Shown: in pieces, positions 1-6,098 of the stretch
Position numbering within the stretch: position 1 is the first letter of the stretch
How the letters are laid out: the number at the start of each line of letters is the position of its first letter
Source of the DNA: Pseudomonas sp.
Lineage (GTDB): Bacteria > Pseudomonadota > Gammaproteobacteria > Pseudomonadales > Pseudomonadaceae
Direction of reading: 5' to 3'
Assembly (NCBI RefSeq): GCF_030147005.1
Contig: NZ_JASLAW010000039.1
Coordinates: 1-8,260, forward strand
Length of the DNA stretch: 8,260 nt
Made by a program: the position numbers and the translations under genes
Notes under the pieces: generated by a model
What the model was told of the DNA's origin: nothing
Seen by the model: only the letters and a program-made list of their open reading frames with translations
Database searches by the model: none

Positions 1-48
1 CAGGCCTGTCGCGTTATTCATTGCACCAGCACTAAGTACCGGGCCACT

Positions 49-624
49 TCAAGGTACCGCCAGCCATGCACTGAACGCGCCTCCCTCACTCAAGGGGCAC
101 CAGGCGAAATCCCAGGCGGGCGCGGGCAAGGCTTGTTGCTCTGCGGCTCTTAATGCGGCGCCGTTGCAATCGAATCCTTTGCGATCAAAGCCTTTCCAAT
201 CGAAAACGGTCGAACCACGCCAGCTCAGGACGACCCCCGCCGCCTGGCTGTTGTCCGTGAGCACCCAGCGCGCGGCCGCTGCGGCCATGAAGGCGTCAAT
301 AGGTTCTGCATCGATTTGCGTACGGTACGCTGAACTCAGCAGCCAACGACACACGTTCAAATAATAAGTCCAGTCCAGCGGTGGCTGGTTGCGATACGCC
401 CAGGTCATGAAACTGCGAAACAGGTTCAAGCCCTCCGGCGGATCGAGCTTGAGCAATGCCGGGCAGACGTCGAACAAGGTGTGCCAATGCGGGAGCAGGC
501 GTGCATCCAGGTGCACGAAACAACGGGCGTTACTTGGGTAGTCAGGCGTGGCCGATTCCGCGCGCGGGTATCGGGTGGCCTTGCTGATCAGGCGGCTGGC
601 GCCTGCTGGCAACGGATGGTTCAT
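49..624 (-). CDS. Hypothetical protein, 191 aa, with a triplicated FD-x-(K/N)-G pentapeptide
   Basis: I do not recognise this family. The protein is soluble in appearance: it has no signal peptide or membrane segment. The centre (about residues 45-125) is rich in Trp, Tyr and Leu (for example HWHTLFDV and SFMTWAYRNQPPLDWTYYLN), which suggests a folded alpha-helical domain. Residues 141-155 are three pentapeptides in tandem, FDWKG, FDRKG and FDCNG. The ATG at 624 is the first in frame; only a weak GTGAG-like Shine-Dalgarno precedes it at about 8 nt. The gene lies 62 bp downstream of the DUF2946 gene on the same strand, so the two may be co-transcribed, but nothing in the sequence ties it to copper. 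Codon use resembles that of its neighbours, which supports a real gene. The reading frame is likely right; the function is unknown. Confidence 0.7.
   Translation of the reverse strand: MNHPLPAGASRLISKATRYPRAESATPDYPSNARCFVHLDARLLPHWHTLFDVCPALLKLDPPEGLNLFRSFMTWAYRNQPPLDWTYYLNVCRWLLSSAYRTQIDAEPIDAFMAAAAARWVLTDNSQAAGVVLSWRGSTVFDWKGFDRKGFDCNGAALRAAEQQALPAPAWDFAWCPLSEGGAFSAWLAVP
160..204 (-). repeat. Three tandem 15-bp in-frame repeats
   Basis: On the + strand three 15-mers follow one another: GCCGTTGCAATCGAA, TCCTTTGCGATCAAA and GCCTTTCCAATCGAA. They are diverged copies of one unit and encode FDCNG, FDRKG and FDWKG (residues 141-155) of the hypothetical protein. The pattern suggests expansion by slippage followed by divergence. 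Confidence 0.75.
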
Positions 625-686
625 AAAGCGTACTCACAGTCGTGACGATAGAACGCCTCCCGGTTACAGGAAGCCCAGAGCACACG

Positions 687-1070
687 TCAGAATGCGGGGG
701 AAGCGCGGGGGTTGGCCGACGGCCAGGAATAACGCGGAGGCGCCTTGTTGCGCCGCTCATGGGCCGCGCGCGGGGTTTGCTTGAGGCCCAGCAACCAGGC
801 CAGGCCGATCAGAAATACAAGGCCGACGGTGACGGCACCGCACACCGGGCAGGCAAAGTAGTTCGAGATGTTGCTGGAAGACGGGTCAGCCAACCCTTTG
901 TCGGACACTGCCGGCTGGCCGCCGTCCACCGAACAGAACTGGCCGCCGATGCCGTTGAGCTGTTGGCCCATCATCTGCCCATGCCCCAAACCACACGCGA
1001 ACAGGCTCACCAGCACGCAAAAGTACAGGGCCCAGGCGATCAGCGCACGGTCGGGGTGACTCAATTTCAT
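687..1070 (-). CDS. DUF2946-type small membrane protein (possible copper-associated protein)
   Basis: A 127-residue protein with a hydrophobic segment near the N-terminus (about residues 9-29), a polar loop (about 30-70), a CPVC motif at C74-C77, a second hydrophobic segment (about 78-96) and a basic, proline-rich tail. The loop holds G-H-G-Q-M-M (residues 29-34) and C46. An N-terminal helix, a loop with H/M/C residues, then a Cys pair leading into a C-terminal helix is the usual layout of the DUF2946 family, whose genes often lie beside copper or TonB-receptor genes. The start at 1070 was chosen because residues encoded upstream of it (to 1175) look like non-coding frame and the first hydrophobic segment follows this Met directly. 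The gene is divergent from the SCO gene across 180 bp. A role in copper binding or transport is inference from the Cys/His/Met residues and from context. The family call is fairly secure; the function is not. Confidence 0.75.
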   Translation of the reverse strand: MKLSHPDRALIAWALYFCVLVSLFACGLGHGQMMGQQLNGIGGQFCSVDGGQPAVSDKGLADPSSSNISNYFACPVCGAVTVGLVFLIGLAWLLGLKQTPRAAHERRNKAPPRYSWPSANPRASPAF

Positions 1071-1250
1071 GGCGGCGACTCTACCACCCAAGCCGCAAAA
1101 GGATGAAGCGCTGCACGCCCCTGTGGCAGAACGTCGCAGATTACGCGGGGTGGCCAGGGTTGATAGACTCTGCATCCTTCTCGTTATTCCTTTTCAGAGC
1201 CGGGTGGGCAGTTGCACGGCCATTCAGGCGTTTCACAGGATGCACAGTTG
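1071..1250. promoter_or_regulatory. Divergent intergenic region between the DUF2946 and SCO genes
   Basis: This 180-bp region must hold promoters for both directions. A weak sigma-70 candidate for the rightward operon is TTGATA at 1160-1165, then an 18-bp spacer and TTATTC at 1184-1189, about 60 bp before the SCO start. The -10 match is poor. I see no clear dyad of the CueR or CopR kind. AGGA at 1237-1240 is the SCO ribosome binding site. Confidence 0.35.
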
Positions 1251-1859
1251 ATGAGTACGTTATTCACCCGCCGCAAAGTGCTGACCGGCATGGGGTTGTT
1301 GGGCCTGGGCAGCCTGCTGGGCGGCTGTGACTACAGCCCCAAGCTGAATTTCAAGTACGGCAAAGACCTCAGTGACAAGATCATGGGGCGCACCTTCAAG
1401 CTCAAGAACACCGACGGCGAAACCGTCACCCTGAGCTCGTACCGTGGCCTGATGCCGGTGGTGTTCTTCGGCTTCACCCAGTGCCCGGCGGTCTGCCCGA
1501 CCACCCTGGCACGTGCCGCCCAGGCCAAGAAACTGATGGGCCGCGACGGTGAAATCATGCAGGTGGTGTTCATCACCCTGGACCCCGAGCGCGACACCCC
1601 CGAGATTCTCGACAAATACGTCAAGGCCTTCGACCCCAGCTTCGAAGCCCTCTACGGCACCCCGGAAGAAATCGCCGTGGCCGCCAAGGAGTTCGGGATC
1701 TTCTATGAAAAGATCCCCGCCGGTGACACCTATACCCTGTCCCACACCGCCACCAGCTTCGTGTTCGATACCCGTGGCAACCTGCGCCTTGGCTTGCAGG
1801 CATCCCTTACCGCTAAAGAGTGCGCAGAAGACCTGCTCACCGTCATGGAGGTCTGCTAA
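1251..1859 (+). CDS. SCO1/SenC family copper-binding lipoprotein
   Basis: SCO proteins have a thioredoxin fold, bind copper and help assemble the CuA centre of cytochrome c oxidase, or act as thiol oxidoreductases in that process. The copper ligands are all visible: C78 and C82 in TQCPAVCPTT, and H165 in LSHTATSFVFD. Residues 1-26 form a lipoprotein signal: twin arginines (TRRKVL, R7-R8), a hydrophobic stretch and the lipobox LLGGC with C26 as the lipidated residue. Other SCO landmarks are VVFFGFTQC and FITLDPERDTP (about 107-117). At 202 residues the length is normal. ATG 1251 was chosen over an in-frame ATG at 1212 because AGGA lies 10 nt before it and the signal peptide starts there. The stop overlaps the next start (TAATG), so translation of SCO and PCuAC is probably coupled. 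Two extra cysteines (C191 and the C-terminal C202) have no assigned role. Confidence 0.93.
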   Translation: MSTLFTRRKVLTGMGLLGLGSLLGGCDYSPKLNFKYGKDLSDKIMGRTFKLKNTDGETVTLSSYRGLMPVVFFGFTQCPAVCPTTLARAAQAKKLMGRDGEIMQVVFITLDPERDTPEILDKYVKAFDPSFEALYGTPEEIAVAAKEFGIFYEKIPAGDTYTLSHTATSFVFDTRGNLRLGLQASLTAKECAEDLLTVMEVC

Positions 1860-2341
1860 TGACTGCCGTTCAACACCTCAAGCGTCTCACCTTCGGCCTC
1901 ACCCTGCTCGGCCTTGCCGCCCACGCCAGCGCCCAGGTGCAAGTGACCGACGCCTGGGTACGCGCCACCGTGCCGGGGCAGCCTTCCAGCGGTGCGTTCA
2001 TGACCGTCACCGCCGACAGCGACAGCCAGTTGCTGCGCGTGGCTTCACCGGTGGCCAAGGACGTGCAGATCCATGAAATGAGCATGAAGGACGACGTGAT
2101 GCGCATGGGCCCGGTGGATGCGGTGGCGTTGCCAGCGGGCAAAGCCGTGACCCTCGACCCGAATGGCTACCACGTGATGCTGATGGGCCTGACCGGCCAG
2201 ATCAAGGAAGGCGACCAGGTGCCGCTGACCCTGACGGTGAAAGATGCCAAGGGCGCTGAGCAAACCATCGAAGTGAAAGCGCCAGCGCGCGGTTTGGATG
2301 GGATGGATCATAGCCATATGGACCATAGCAAGATGCATTGA
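1859..2341 (+). CDS. PCuAC periplasmic copper(I) chaperone
   Basis: PCuAC proteins carry Cu(I) in the periplasm and pass it to cytochrome oxidase (CuA), directly or with SCO. The family's copper motif H-x10-M-x21-H-x-M is matched exactly by H72, M83, H105 and M107. Residues 1-25 are a Sec signal peptide (basic MTAVQHLKRLTF, hydrophobic core, cleavage after AHASA), giving a mature protein that starts QVQVTDAWVRATVPGQ, the usual opening of the domain. The C-terminus (residues 149-160) is a tail rich in His and Met, MDHSHMDHSKMH, that could bind extra copper. The mature domain length is normal for the family. The start is the ATG overlapping the SCO stop by one base; with no intergenic space, coupling to SCO translation is likely. 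The identification is strong; the delivery target (an aa3-type oxidase, for example) is inferred. Confidence 0.93.
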   Translation: MTAVQHLKRLTFGLTLLGLAAHASAQVQVTDAWVRATVPGQPSSGAFMTVTADSDSQLLRVASPVAKDVQIHEMSMKDDVMRMGPVDAVALPAGKAVTLDPNGYHVMLMGLTGQIKEGDQVPLTLTVKDAKGAEQTIEVKAPARGLDGMDHSHMDHSKMH

Positions 2342-2410
2342 AGTCGAACTCGGCAGAAATGCTGGGAATACTTGTTATCCTGCCGCACCAGCCAACCTGG
2401 ACGCGTGCCC

Positions 2411-2899
2411 ATGCAAATCGACCCCGCCTACCTCTTGCACCAGACCGAACACTGGCTGCTCAACCATCATCTCGCGTCGAAGCTGCCGGGCTACCTGATG
2501 CTCGGCGCCAAGGCACCGATCGATTCGCTCGCCGACATGCCCGACGCCGCACTGGCCGAACTGGGCGGCTTGCTCGCCCGGACCCAGCGCGTGATGCAAA
2601 CCCAGCTCAAGCCCAAATGGCTGTATACCAGCCGCTACGGCCATATGCCGGGTTTCCCGCTGCACTTTCACTTCATCCCGGTCTATGACTGGGTTGAACA
2701 AGCGTTCTGGCACGACGAACGTTATCGCGCGTTGCAGGGTTTCGGTTCGCAGACATCCGCCGAAACCTTGACCGACGGGGCTGAGCTGACGCTGTTTGTG
2801 TGGCGTGAGTTTGGTGAGAGCCTCACGCCGCCGCAGATTCAAGGGCCTGGTATAGAACGGGTGATTGAACAATTGCGCACTAATTTCGCGAACCGATAA
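2411..2899 (+). CDS. HIT-family (histidine triad) protein
   Basis: HIT proteins are nucleotide hydrolases or transferases that use the middle His of H-phi-H-phi-H as nucleophile on an alpha-phosphate. Here the motif region reads GFPLHFHFIPVYDW. Aligned on the following IP, H85 and H87 occupy the second (catalytic) and third His positions, while the first His is replaced by Pro83. The N-terminal half (LPGYLMLGAKAPIDSLADMPDAALAEL) matches the usual HIT strand-helix pattern that contacts the nucleotide. The 162-residue length is a little above simple HIT proteins. ATG 2411 was chosen over an in-frame start at 2372 because the domain begins just after it; its Shine-Dalgarno (TGGA) is weak. The gene stands 69 bp after PCuAC, with no clear terminator between, so read-through is possible, but no shared function is evident. 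Its 3' end overlaps the convergent acetyltransferase gene by 20 bp. Confidence 0.8.
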   Translation: MQIDPAYLLHQTEHWLLNHHLASKLPGYLMLGAKAPIDSLADMPDAALAELGGLLARTQRVMQTQLKPKWLYTSRYGHMPGFPLHFHFIPVYDWVEQAFWHDERYRALQGFGSQTSAETLTDGAELTLFVWREFGESLTPPQIQGPGIERVIEQLRTNFANR

Positions 2900-3401
2900 G
2901 GCACTCGCCATCACGGCCTGCAGCATCGGAGTTCGGCGCAAGTTTTTTCATCATGGGCACACACGCCAGCACTAACCCGGACGGCGAGCGATACACCGCC
3001 TGCTCGTCCCCCTCATACCCACAGGCACGATAGAAACTCACCGCATTCAACGTCGCATCCAATACCACGTGCGCAATCCCCTGCTGCCGCGCAACGTTTT
3101 CCAGGTGATCGAGCATCGCCCTGCCATACCCGCGCCCGGTGAATGCAGGCAATACGAATAAGGCACCGACTTCATTGTTGGCAAGGTCGAGCATGCCGGT
3201 GGCGACAGGCTGACCGTCCACCCATCCCAGGTAGAACGGTTGTTCCATCAGCGCGTTGTAGCCATCACTTGCACATCCTCGGGTCCAGAGCGCCATTTGC
3301 TCAGCGCTATAAGCGCCGATGCACTGACCGCGAATGGCCTCACGGCGAATCTCAAATGCGCTGTCTGCGTCGTCTGGGGTCGCTCTTTTTATCTCCAACA
3401 C
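2880..3401 (-). CDS. GNAT-family N-acetyltransferase
   Basis: GNAT enzymes transfer an acetyl group from acetyl-CoA to an amine. The pattern is clear: an N-terminal strand and helix IKRATPDDADSAFEIRREAI, a central strand FYLGWVDGQPVATGMLDL, then motif A, VGALFVLPAFTGRGYGRAML, with the CoA pyrophosphate loop T-G-R-G-Y-G at residues 88-93. Motif B follows with VVLDATLNAVSFYRACGYE. The layout resembles the YafP-like group; the acceptor substrate cannot be told. Start: an ATG at 3494 is in frame, but the protein before IKRATPDD looks unlike a GNAT. The GTG at 3401 has a strong AAGGAG 6 nt upstream (on the + strand CTCCTT, 3408-3413); the next codon, TTG at 3398, is the alternative. From GTG the protein is 173 residues, normal for the family. 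The gene ends inside the HIT gene, on the opposite strand. Confidence 0.85.
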   Translation of the reverse strand: MLEIKRATPDDADSAFEIRREAIRGQCIGAYSAEQMALWTRGCASDGYNALMEQPFYLGWVDGQPVATGMLDLANNEVGALFVLPAFTGRGYGRAMLDHLENVARQQGIAHVVLDATLNAVSFYRACGYEGDEQAVYRSPSGLVLACVPMMKKLAPNSDAAGRDGECLIGSRN

Positions 3402-3683
3402 TGCATGCTCCTTCCATGACTTTAAATCGTAACTTAGCCCGTTTGTGCTAATCGCCCCTCCTGATCCCGGCGCTGTATTCTCCGGCACTTCCAACGTTCA
3501 GCCAACACCGCGCATTCGAGATCCGGATCATATTTCTCACTGTGGCTCTATGGCGTCCGCGCTTCTGCATTCGATATTTATGCTCACTCCAAAGCTTAAT
3601 AATATTTTATTAAAAACCACCCTCCCCCTAGCCTTGAAGTCATGCCCAAGCTGAATCCAACTGCATTACGCAAGGACAGACAC
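3402..3683. other. AT-richer intergenic region with divergent promoters
   Basis: This 282-bp region separates the leftward acetyltransferase from the rightward monooxygenase operon and must drive both. It is visibly richer in A+T than the flanks, most of all at 3570-3615. It holds the acetyltransferase Shine-Dalgarno at its left end, an AT-only inverted repeat at 3596-3613, and AAGGA at 3672-3676 as the monooxygenase ribosome binding site. I could not place convincing -35/-10 pairs. No RNA gene or believable small ORF was seen. Confidence 0.6.
3596..3613. promoter_or_regulatory. Perfect AT-only inverted repeat upstream of the monooxygenase operon
   Basis: TTAATAATATTTTATTAA is a perfect 7-bp inverted repeat (TTAATAA / TTATTAA) around a 4-bp spacer, ending about 70 bp before the monooxygenase start. 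Its position fits an operator for a dimeric regulator or an AT-rich promoter element. With no G or C in the stem it is not a terminator. Binding is inferred, not shown. Confidence 0.45.
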
Positions 3684-4973
3684 ATGACCCAAGCAATAAC
3701 AAAAACAGACACCCTGGTGGTGGGCGCCGGCCAGGCCGGCGTGGCCATGAGCGAGCACTTGAGCAAGCACGGCGTGCCGCACCTGGTGCTCGAGCGTAGC
3801 CGTATCGCCGAGCGCTGGCGCACAGGGCGCTGGGATTCGTTGGTGGCCAACGGGCCGGCCTGGCATGACCGTTTTCCGGGTCTGGAATTTGATGATGTGG
3901 CGCCCGACGGCTTTGCGCCTAAGGAGCGCGTGGCGGATTACTTCGAAGCTTATGCGCGCAAGTTCAATGCACCGATTCGCACCGGTGTTGAGGTCACGTC
4001 GGTGGTGCGCAACGAAGGCCGCCCAGGCTTTACCGTGCACACCAGCGAAGGCGTAATTGAAGCCAACCGCGTGGTGGCCGCCACCGGGCCGTTCCAGAAG
4101 CCGGTGATTCCGGCCATCGCGCCGAAAGACACCGCCCTGCACCAGATTCATTCCGCCGACTACCGCAACCCCGCACAACTGCCGGCAGGCGCCGTGCTGG
4201 TGGTGGGCGCCGGTTCTTCCGGTGTGCAAATCGCCGATGAATTGCAGCGCTCCGGTCGCCAGGTGTACCTGTCGGTCGGCGCCCATGACCGCCCGCCTCG
4301 CGCTTACCGCAACCGGGATTTTTGCTGGTGGCTGGGGGTGCTGGGCGAGTGGGACCAGGCGGCGATGAAGCCTGGCCGCGAGCACGTGACCATCGCGGTG
4401 AGCGGCGCCCACGGCGGCAAGACCATCGATTTTCGTGAGCTGGCCCAGCAAGGCATGACCCTGGTAGGGCTGACCCAAGCGTTCGACGGCAATGTGGCCA
4501 CGTTCCAAGCCAACCTGGTGGACAACCTGGCCCGTGGCGATGAGAACTACCGGGCGCTGCTGGACGCGGCCGATGCCTACATCGAGCGCAACGGCCTCGA
4601 CCTGCCCCCGGAGCCCGACGCCCGCCGCGTATTCCCTGATGCCGAGTGCATCAAAAACCCGATCCTGAAACTCGACCTGGCCCAGGCCGGCATCACTTCG
4701 ATCATCTGGGCCACCGGGTTTGCCGCGGACTACAGCTGGCTCAAGGTGGATGCAGTTGACGCGGCCGGCAAGCCCCGGCACCAGCGCGGCGTCTCCAGCG
4801 AGGCCGGGATTTATTTCCTCGGGCTGCCCTGGCAGTCGCGCCGTGGCTCGTCGTTTATCTGGGGCGTGTGGCACGACGCCAAGTACGTGGCCGACCATAT
4901 CGCCATCCAGCGTCAATACCTTGAGTACCGCGAAGCCGCCCCGGTGGTTCGCCAGCCCCCTGTCAGCGCCTGA
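3684..4973 (+). CDS. Flavin-dependent monooxygenase / NAD(P)- and FAD-binding oxidoreductase
   Basis: A 429-residue flavoprotein with two Rossmann dinucleotide sites, the arrangement of class B flavin monooxygenases and CzcO-like oxidoreductases. The FAD site is VVGAGQAG (glycines at 14, 16 and 19), with E37 at the end of the second strand. The NAD(P)H site is VVGAGSSG (175-180). ATGP at 133-136 and WATGF at 342-346 are the usual motifs linking the domains; IYFLGLPWQSRRGSSFIWGV (376-395) is the family's conserved C-terminal segment. The FMO fingerprint is degenerate: HSADY (156-160) is kept, but the preceding F-x-G is absent. Such enzymes oxygenate N, S or carbonyl groups of small molecules. 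ATG 3684 was preferred to ATG 3642 because AAGGA lies 7 nt before it and FAD-binding sequence starts soon after. It is the first gene of a four-gene operon, 25 bp before the Rid gene. The class is secure; the substrate is unknown. Confidence 0.88.
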   Translation: MTQAITKTDTLVVGAGQAGVAMSEHLSKHGVPHLVLERSRIAERWRTGRWDSLVANGPAWHDRFPGLEFDDVAPDGFAPKERVADYFEAYARKFNAPIRTGVEVTSVVRNEGRPGFTVHTSEGVIEANRVVAATGPFQKPVIPAIAPKDTALHQIHSADYRNPAQLPAGAVLVVGAGSSGVQIADELQRSGRQVYLSVGAHDRPPRAYRNRDFCWWLGVLGEWDQAAMKPGREHVTIAVSGAHGGKTIDFRELAQQGMTLVGLTQAFDGNVATFQANLVDNLARGDENYRALLDAADAYIERNGLDLPPEPDARRVFPDAECIKNPILKLDLAQAGITSIIWATGFAADYSWLKVDAVDAAGKPRHQRGVSSEAGIYFLGLPWQSRRGSSFIWGVWHDAKYVADHIAIQRQYLEYREAAPVVRQPPVSA

Positions 4974-4998
4974 TCCCCTTTTTTTCGGAGTTTTTACG

Positions 4999-5409
4999 AT
5001 GCCTACTCACACGCGTATTCGCATGTTCAACACCCAGCAGACTTACCCCAACCAGAGCCTGGACAACGACCTGTGCCAGGCCGTGCGCGCCGGCAACACC
5101 GTGTATGTGCGCGGCCAGGTGGGCACCGATTTCGATGGCGCGCTGGTGGGCCTCGGTGATCCGCGAGCCCAGGCCGAACAGGCGATGAAGAACGTCAAGC
5201 AACTGCTCGAAGAAGCGGGCTCGGATCTCTCGCATATCGTCAAGACCACCACCTACCTGATCGACCCGCGCTATCGCGAACCGGTGTATCAGGAAGTCGG
5301 CAAGTGGCTCAAGGGCGTGTTTCCGATCTCCACCGGGCTGGTGGTCTCGGCCCTGGGTCAACCCCAGTGGCTGATGGAAATTGATGTAATCGCGGTTATT
5401 CCAGAGTAA
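4999..5409 (+). CDS. Rid-family (YjgF/YER057c/UK114) protein lacking the catalytic arginine
   Basis: Archetypal RidA hydrolyses reactive enamines/imines to ketones and ammonia as a trimer. The 136-residue length and core fit the family: VRAGNTVYVRGQVGTD, GLGDPRAQAEQAMKNVKQLLEEAG, IVKTTTYLIDPRYREPVYQEV and MEIDVIAVIPE. When the C-terminal strand is aligned on the conserved Glu (E127, corresponding to E. coli E120), the position of catalytic R105 is held by T112, in FPISTGLVV. It therefore belongs with the Rid subfamilies known to lack this Arg and presumably does not act as a simple imine deaminase. ATG 4999 has CGGAG 8 nt upstream. The gene sits 25 bp after the monooxygenase and 11 bp before DUF1028. 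Rid genes are known to cluster with FAD-dependent amine oxidases, so handling an unstable oxidation product is a reasonable inference. Family membership is certain; the activity is open. Confidence 0.92.
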   Translation: MPTHTRIRMFNTQQTYPNQSLDNDLCQAVRAGNTVYVRGQVGTDFDGALVGLGDPRAQAEQAMKNVKQLLEEAGSDLSHIVKTTTYLIDPRYREPVYQEVGKWLKGVFPISTGLVVSALGQPQWLMEIDVIAVIPE

Positions 5410-5420
5410 GGAGGCGAGCC

Positions 5421-6098
5421 ATGACCTTTTCAATCGTCGGCCGTTGTGCGCAAACCGGCCAGCTGGGCATCGCCATCAGCTCATCGAGTATCGCCGTGGG
5501 CGCGCGTTGCCCCTGGCTGCGGCCAGGCGTGGGGGCGGTTGCCACCCAGAACATCACGCTGCCGGCCCTCGGCCCGGACGTGCTCGATGGGCTGGAGCAA
5601 GGCGCCTCGCCTGCCGACGCCATCGACACAGCCCTGACGCGCAACGGCTACAGCCAGTACCGGCAACTGACCGCGATCGATCACCTGGGCCGCAGCGGGC
5701 ATTTCAGCGGCAGCGAAACCCTGGGCACCCACAATGCCGTGTCGGGCGAACAATGCGTGGCGGCGGGCAATATGCTCGCCGACCGAGGGGTGATCGAAGC
5801 CATGGTCAGCGCCTTCGAACACGGCGAAGGCCAACTGGCGGACCGCTTGCTGGCAGCGATGCACGCGGCCATCGCCGCCGGTGGCGAAGCCGGCCCGGTG
5901 CATTCCGCCGCGCTGGTGGTGGTGGGCGAGCTGACCTGGCCGATCATCAACTTGCGCGTGGACTGGGCCGATGAAGCGCCCATTGGCGAACTGCAAACAC
6001 TCTGGGACGCCTACCGCCCGCAAGTGCAGGACTACATCGACCGCGCCCTCGCCCCCGACCGCTCGCCTGGCTACGGCGTGGCCGGGGACGAACGATGA
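5421..6098 (+). CDS. DUF1028 family protein (Ntn-hydrolase-like)
   Basis: A 225-residue member of DUF1028, a family related to N-terminal-nucleophile hydrolases and lacking an established reaction. Family hallmarks seen: the opening MTFSIVGRCAQTGQLGIAIS, then AVGARCPWLRPGVGAVATQN (about 25-44), a glycine-rich middle ending VSGEQCVAAGNML, and a helical segment with FEHGEGQLADRLLAAMHAAI. No signal peptide, so it acts in the cytoplasm. Thr2 follows Met1 directly; initiator Met is normally removed before Thr, which would expose a free N-terminal Thr as in proteasome-type hydrolases. That this Thr is catalytic is inference. The Shine-Dalgarno AAGGAGG overlaps the Rid stop codon (5408-5414) and stands 6 nt before the ATG, an excellent site. 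The stop overlaps the deacylase start (ATGA). Placement between a Rid protein and an amidohydrolase suggests hydrolysis of an amide in a small molecule. Confidence 0.88.
   Translation: MTFSIVGRCAQTGQLGIAISSSSIAVGARCPWLRPGVGAVATQNITLPALGPDVLDGLEQGASPADAIDTALTRNGYSQYRQLTAIDHLGRSGHFSGSETLGTHNAVSGEQCVAAGNMLADRGVIEAMVSAFEHGEGQLADRLLAAMHAAIAAGGEAGPVHSAALVVVGELTWPIINLRVDWADEAPIGELQTLWDAYRPQVQDYIDRALAPDRSPGYGVAGDER

Noticed and set aside
1260..1745. A 161-residue open frame antisense to the SCO gene
   Set aside because: The SCO frame carries all copper ligands and a signal peptide. The antisense product has the biased composition of a shadow frame.
2351..2385. CGGCAG and CTGCCG as a possible terminator stem after PCuAC
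   Set aside because: The loop would be 23 nt with poor internal pairing and no following T run, so an intrinsic terminator is not supported.
3445..3654. A 69-codon rightward ORF across the intergenic region
   Set aside because: It starts at GTG without a Shine-Dalgarno, overlaps likely promoter sequence and the AT palindrome, and its product looks random.
3666..4916. A 416-residue open frame antisense to the monooxygenase
   Set aside because: It mirrors a well-supported gene in GC-rich sequence. Its translation is rich in His, Gly and Gln without domain motifs, as shadow frames usually are.
4974..4998. The T-rich gap after the monooxygenase as a terminator
   Set aside because: The T run is not preceded by a GC-rich hairpin, and the gap carries the Rid gene's ribosome binding site, so the operon most likely continues.
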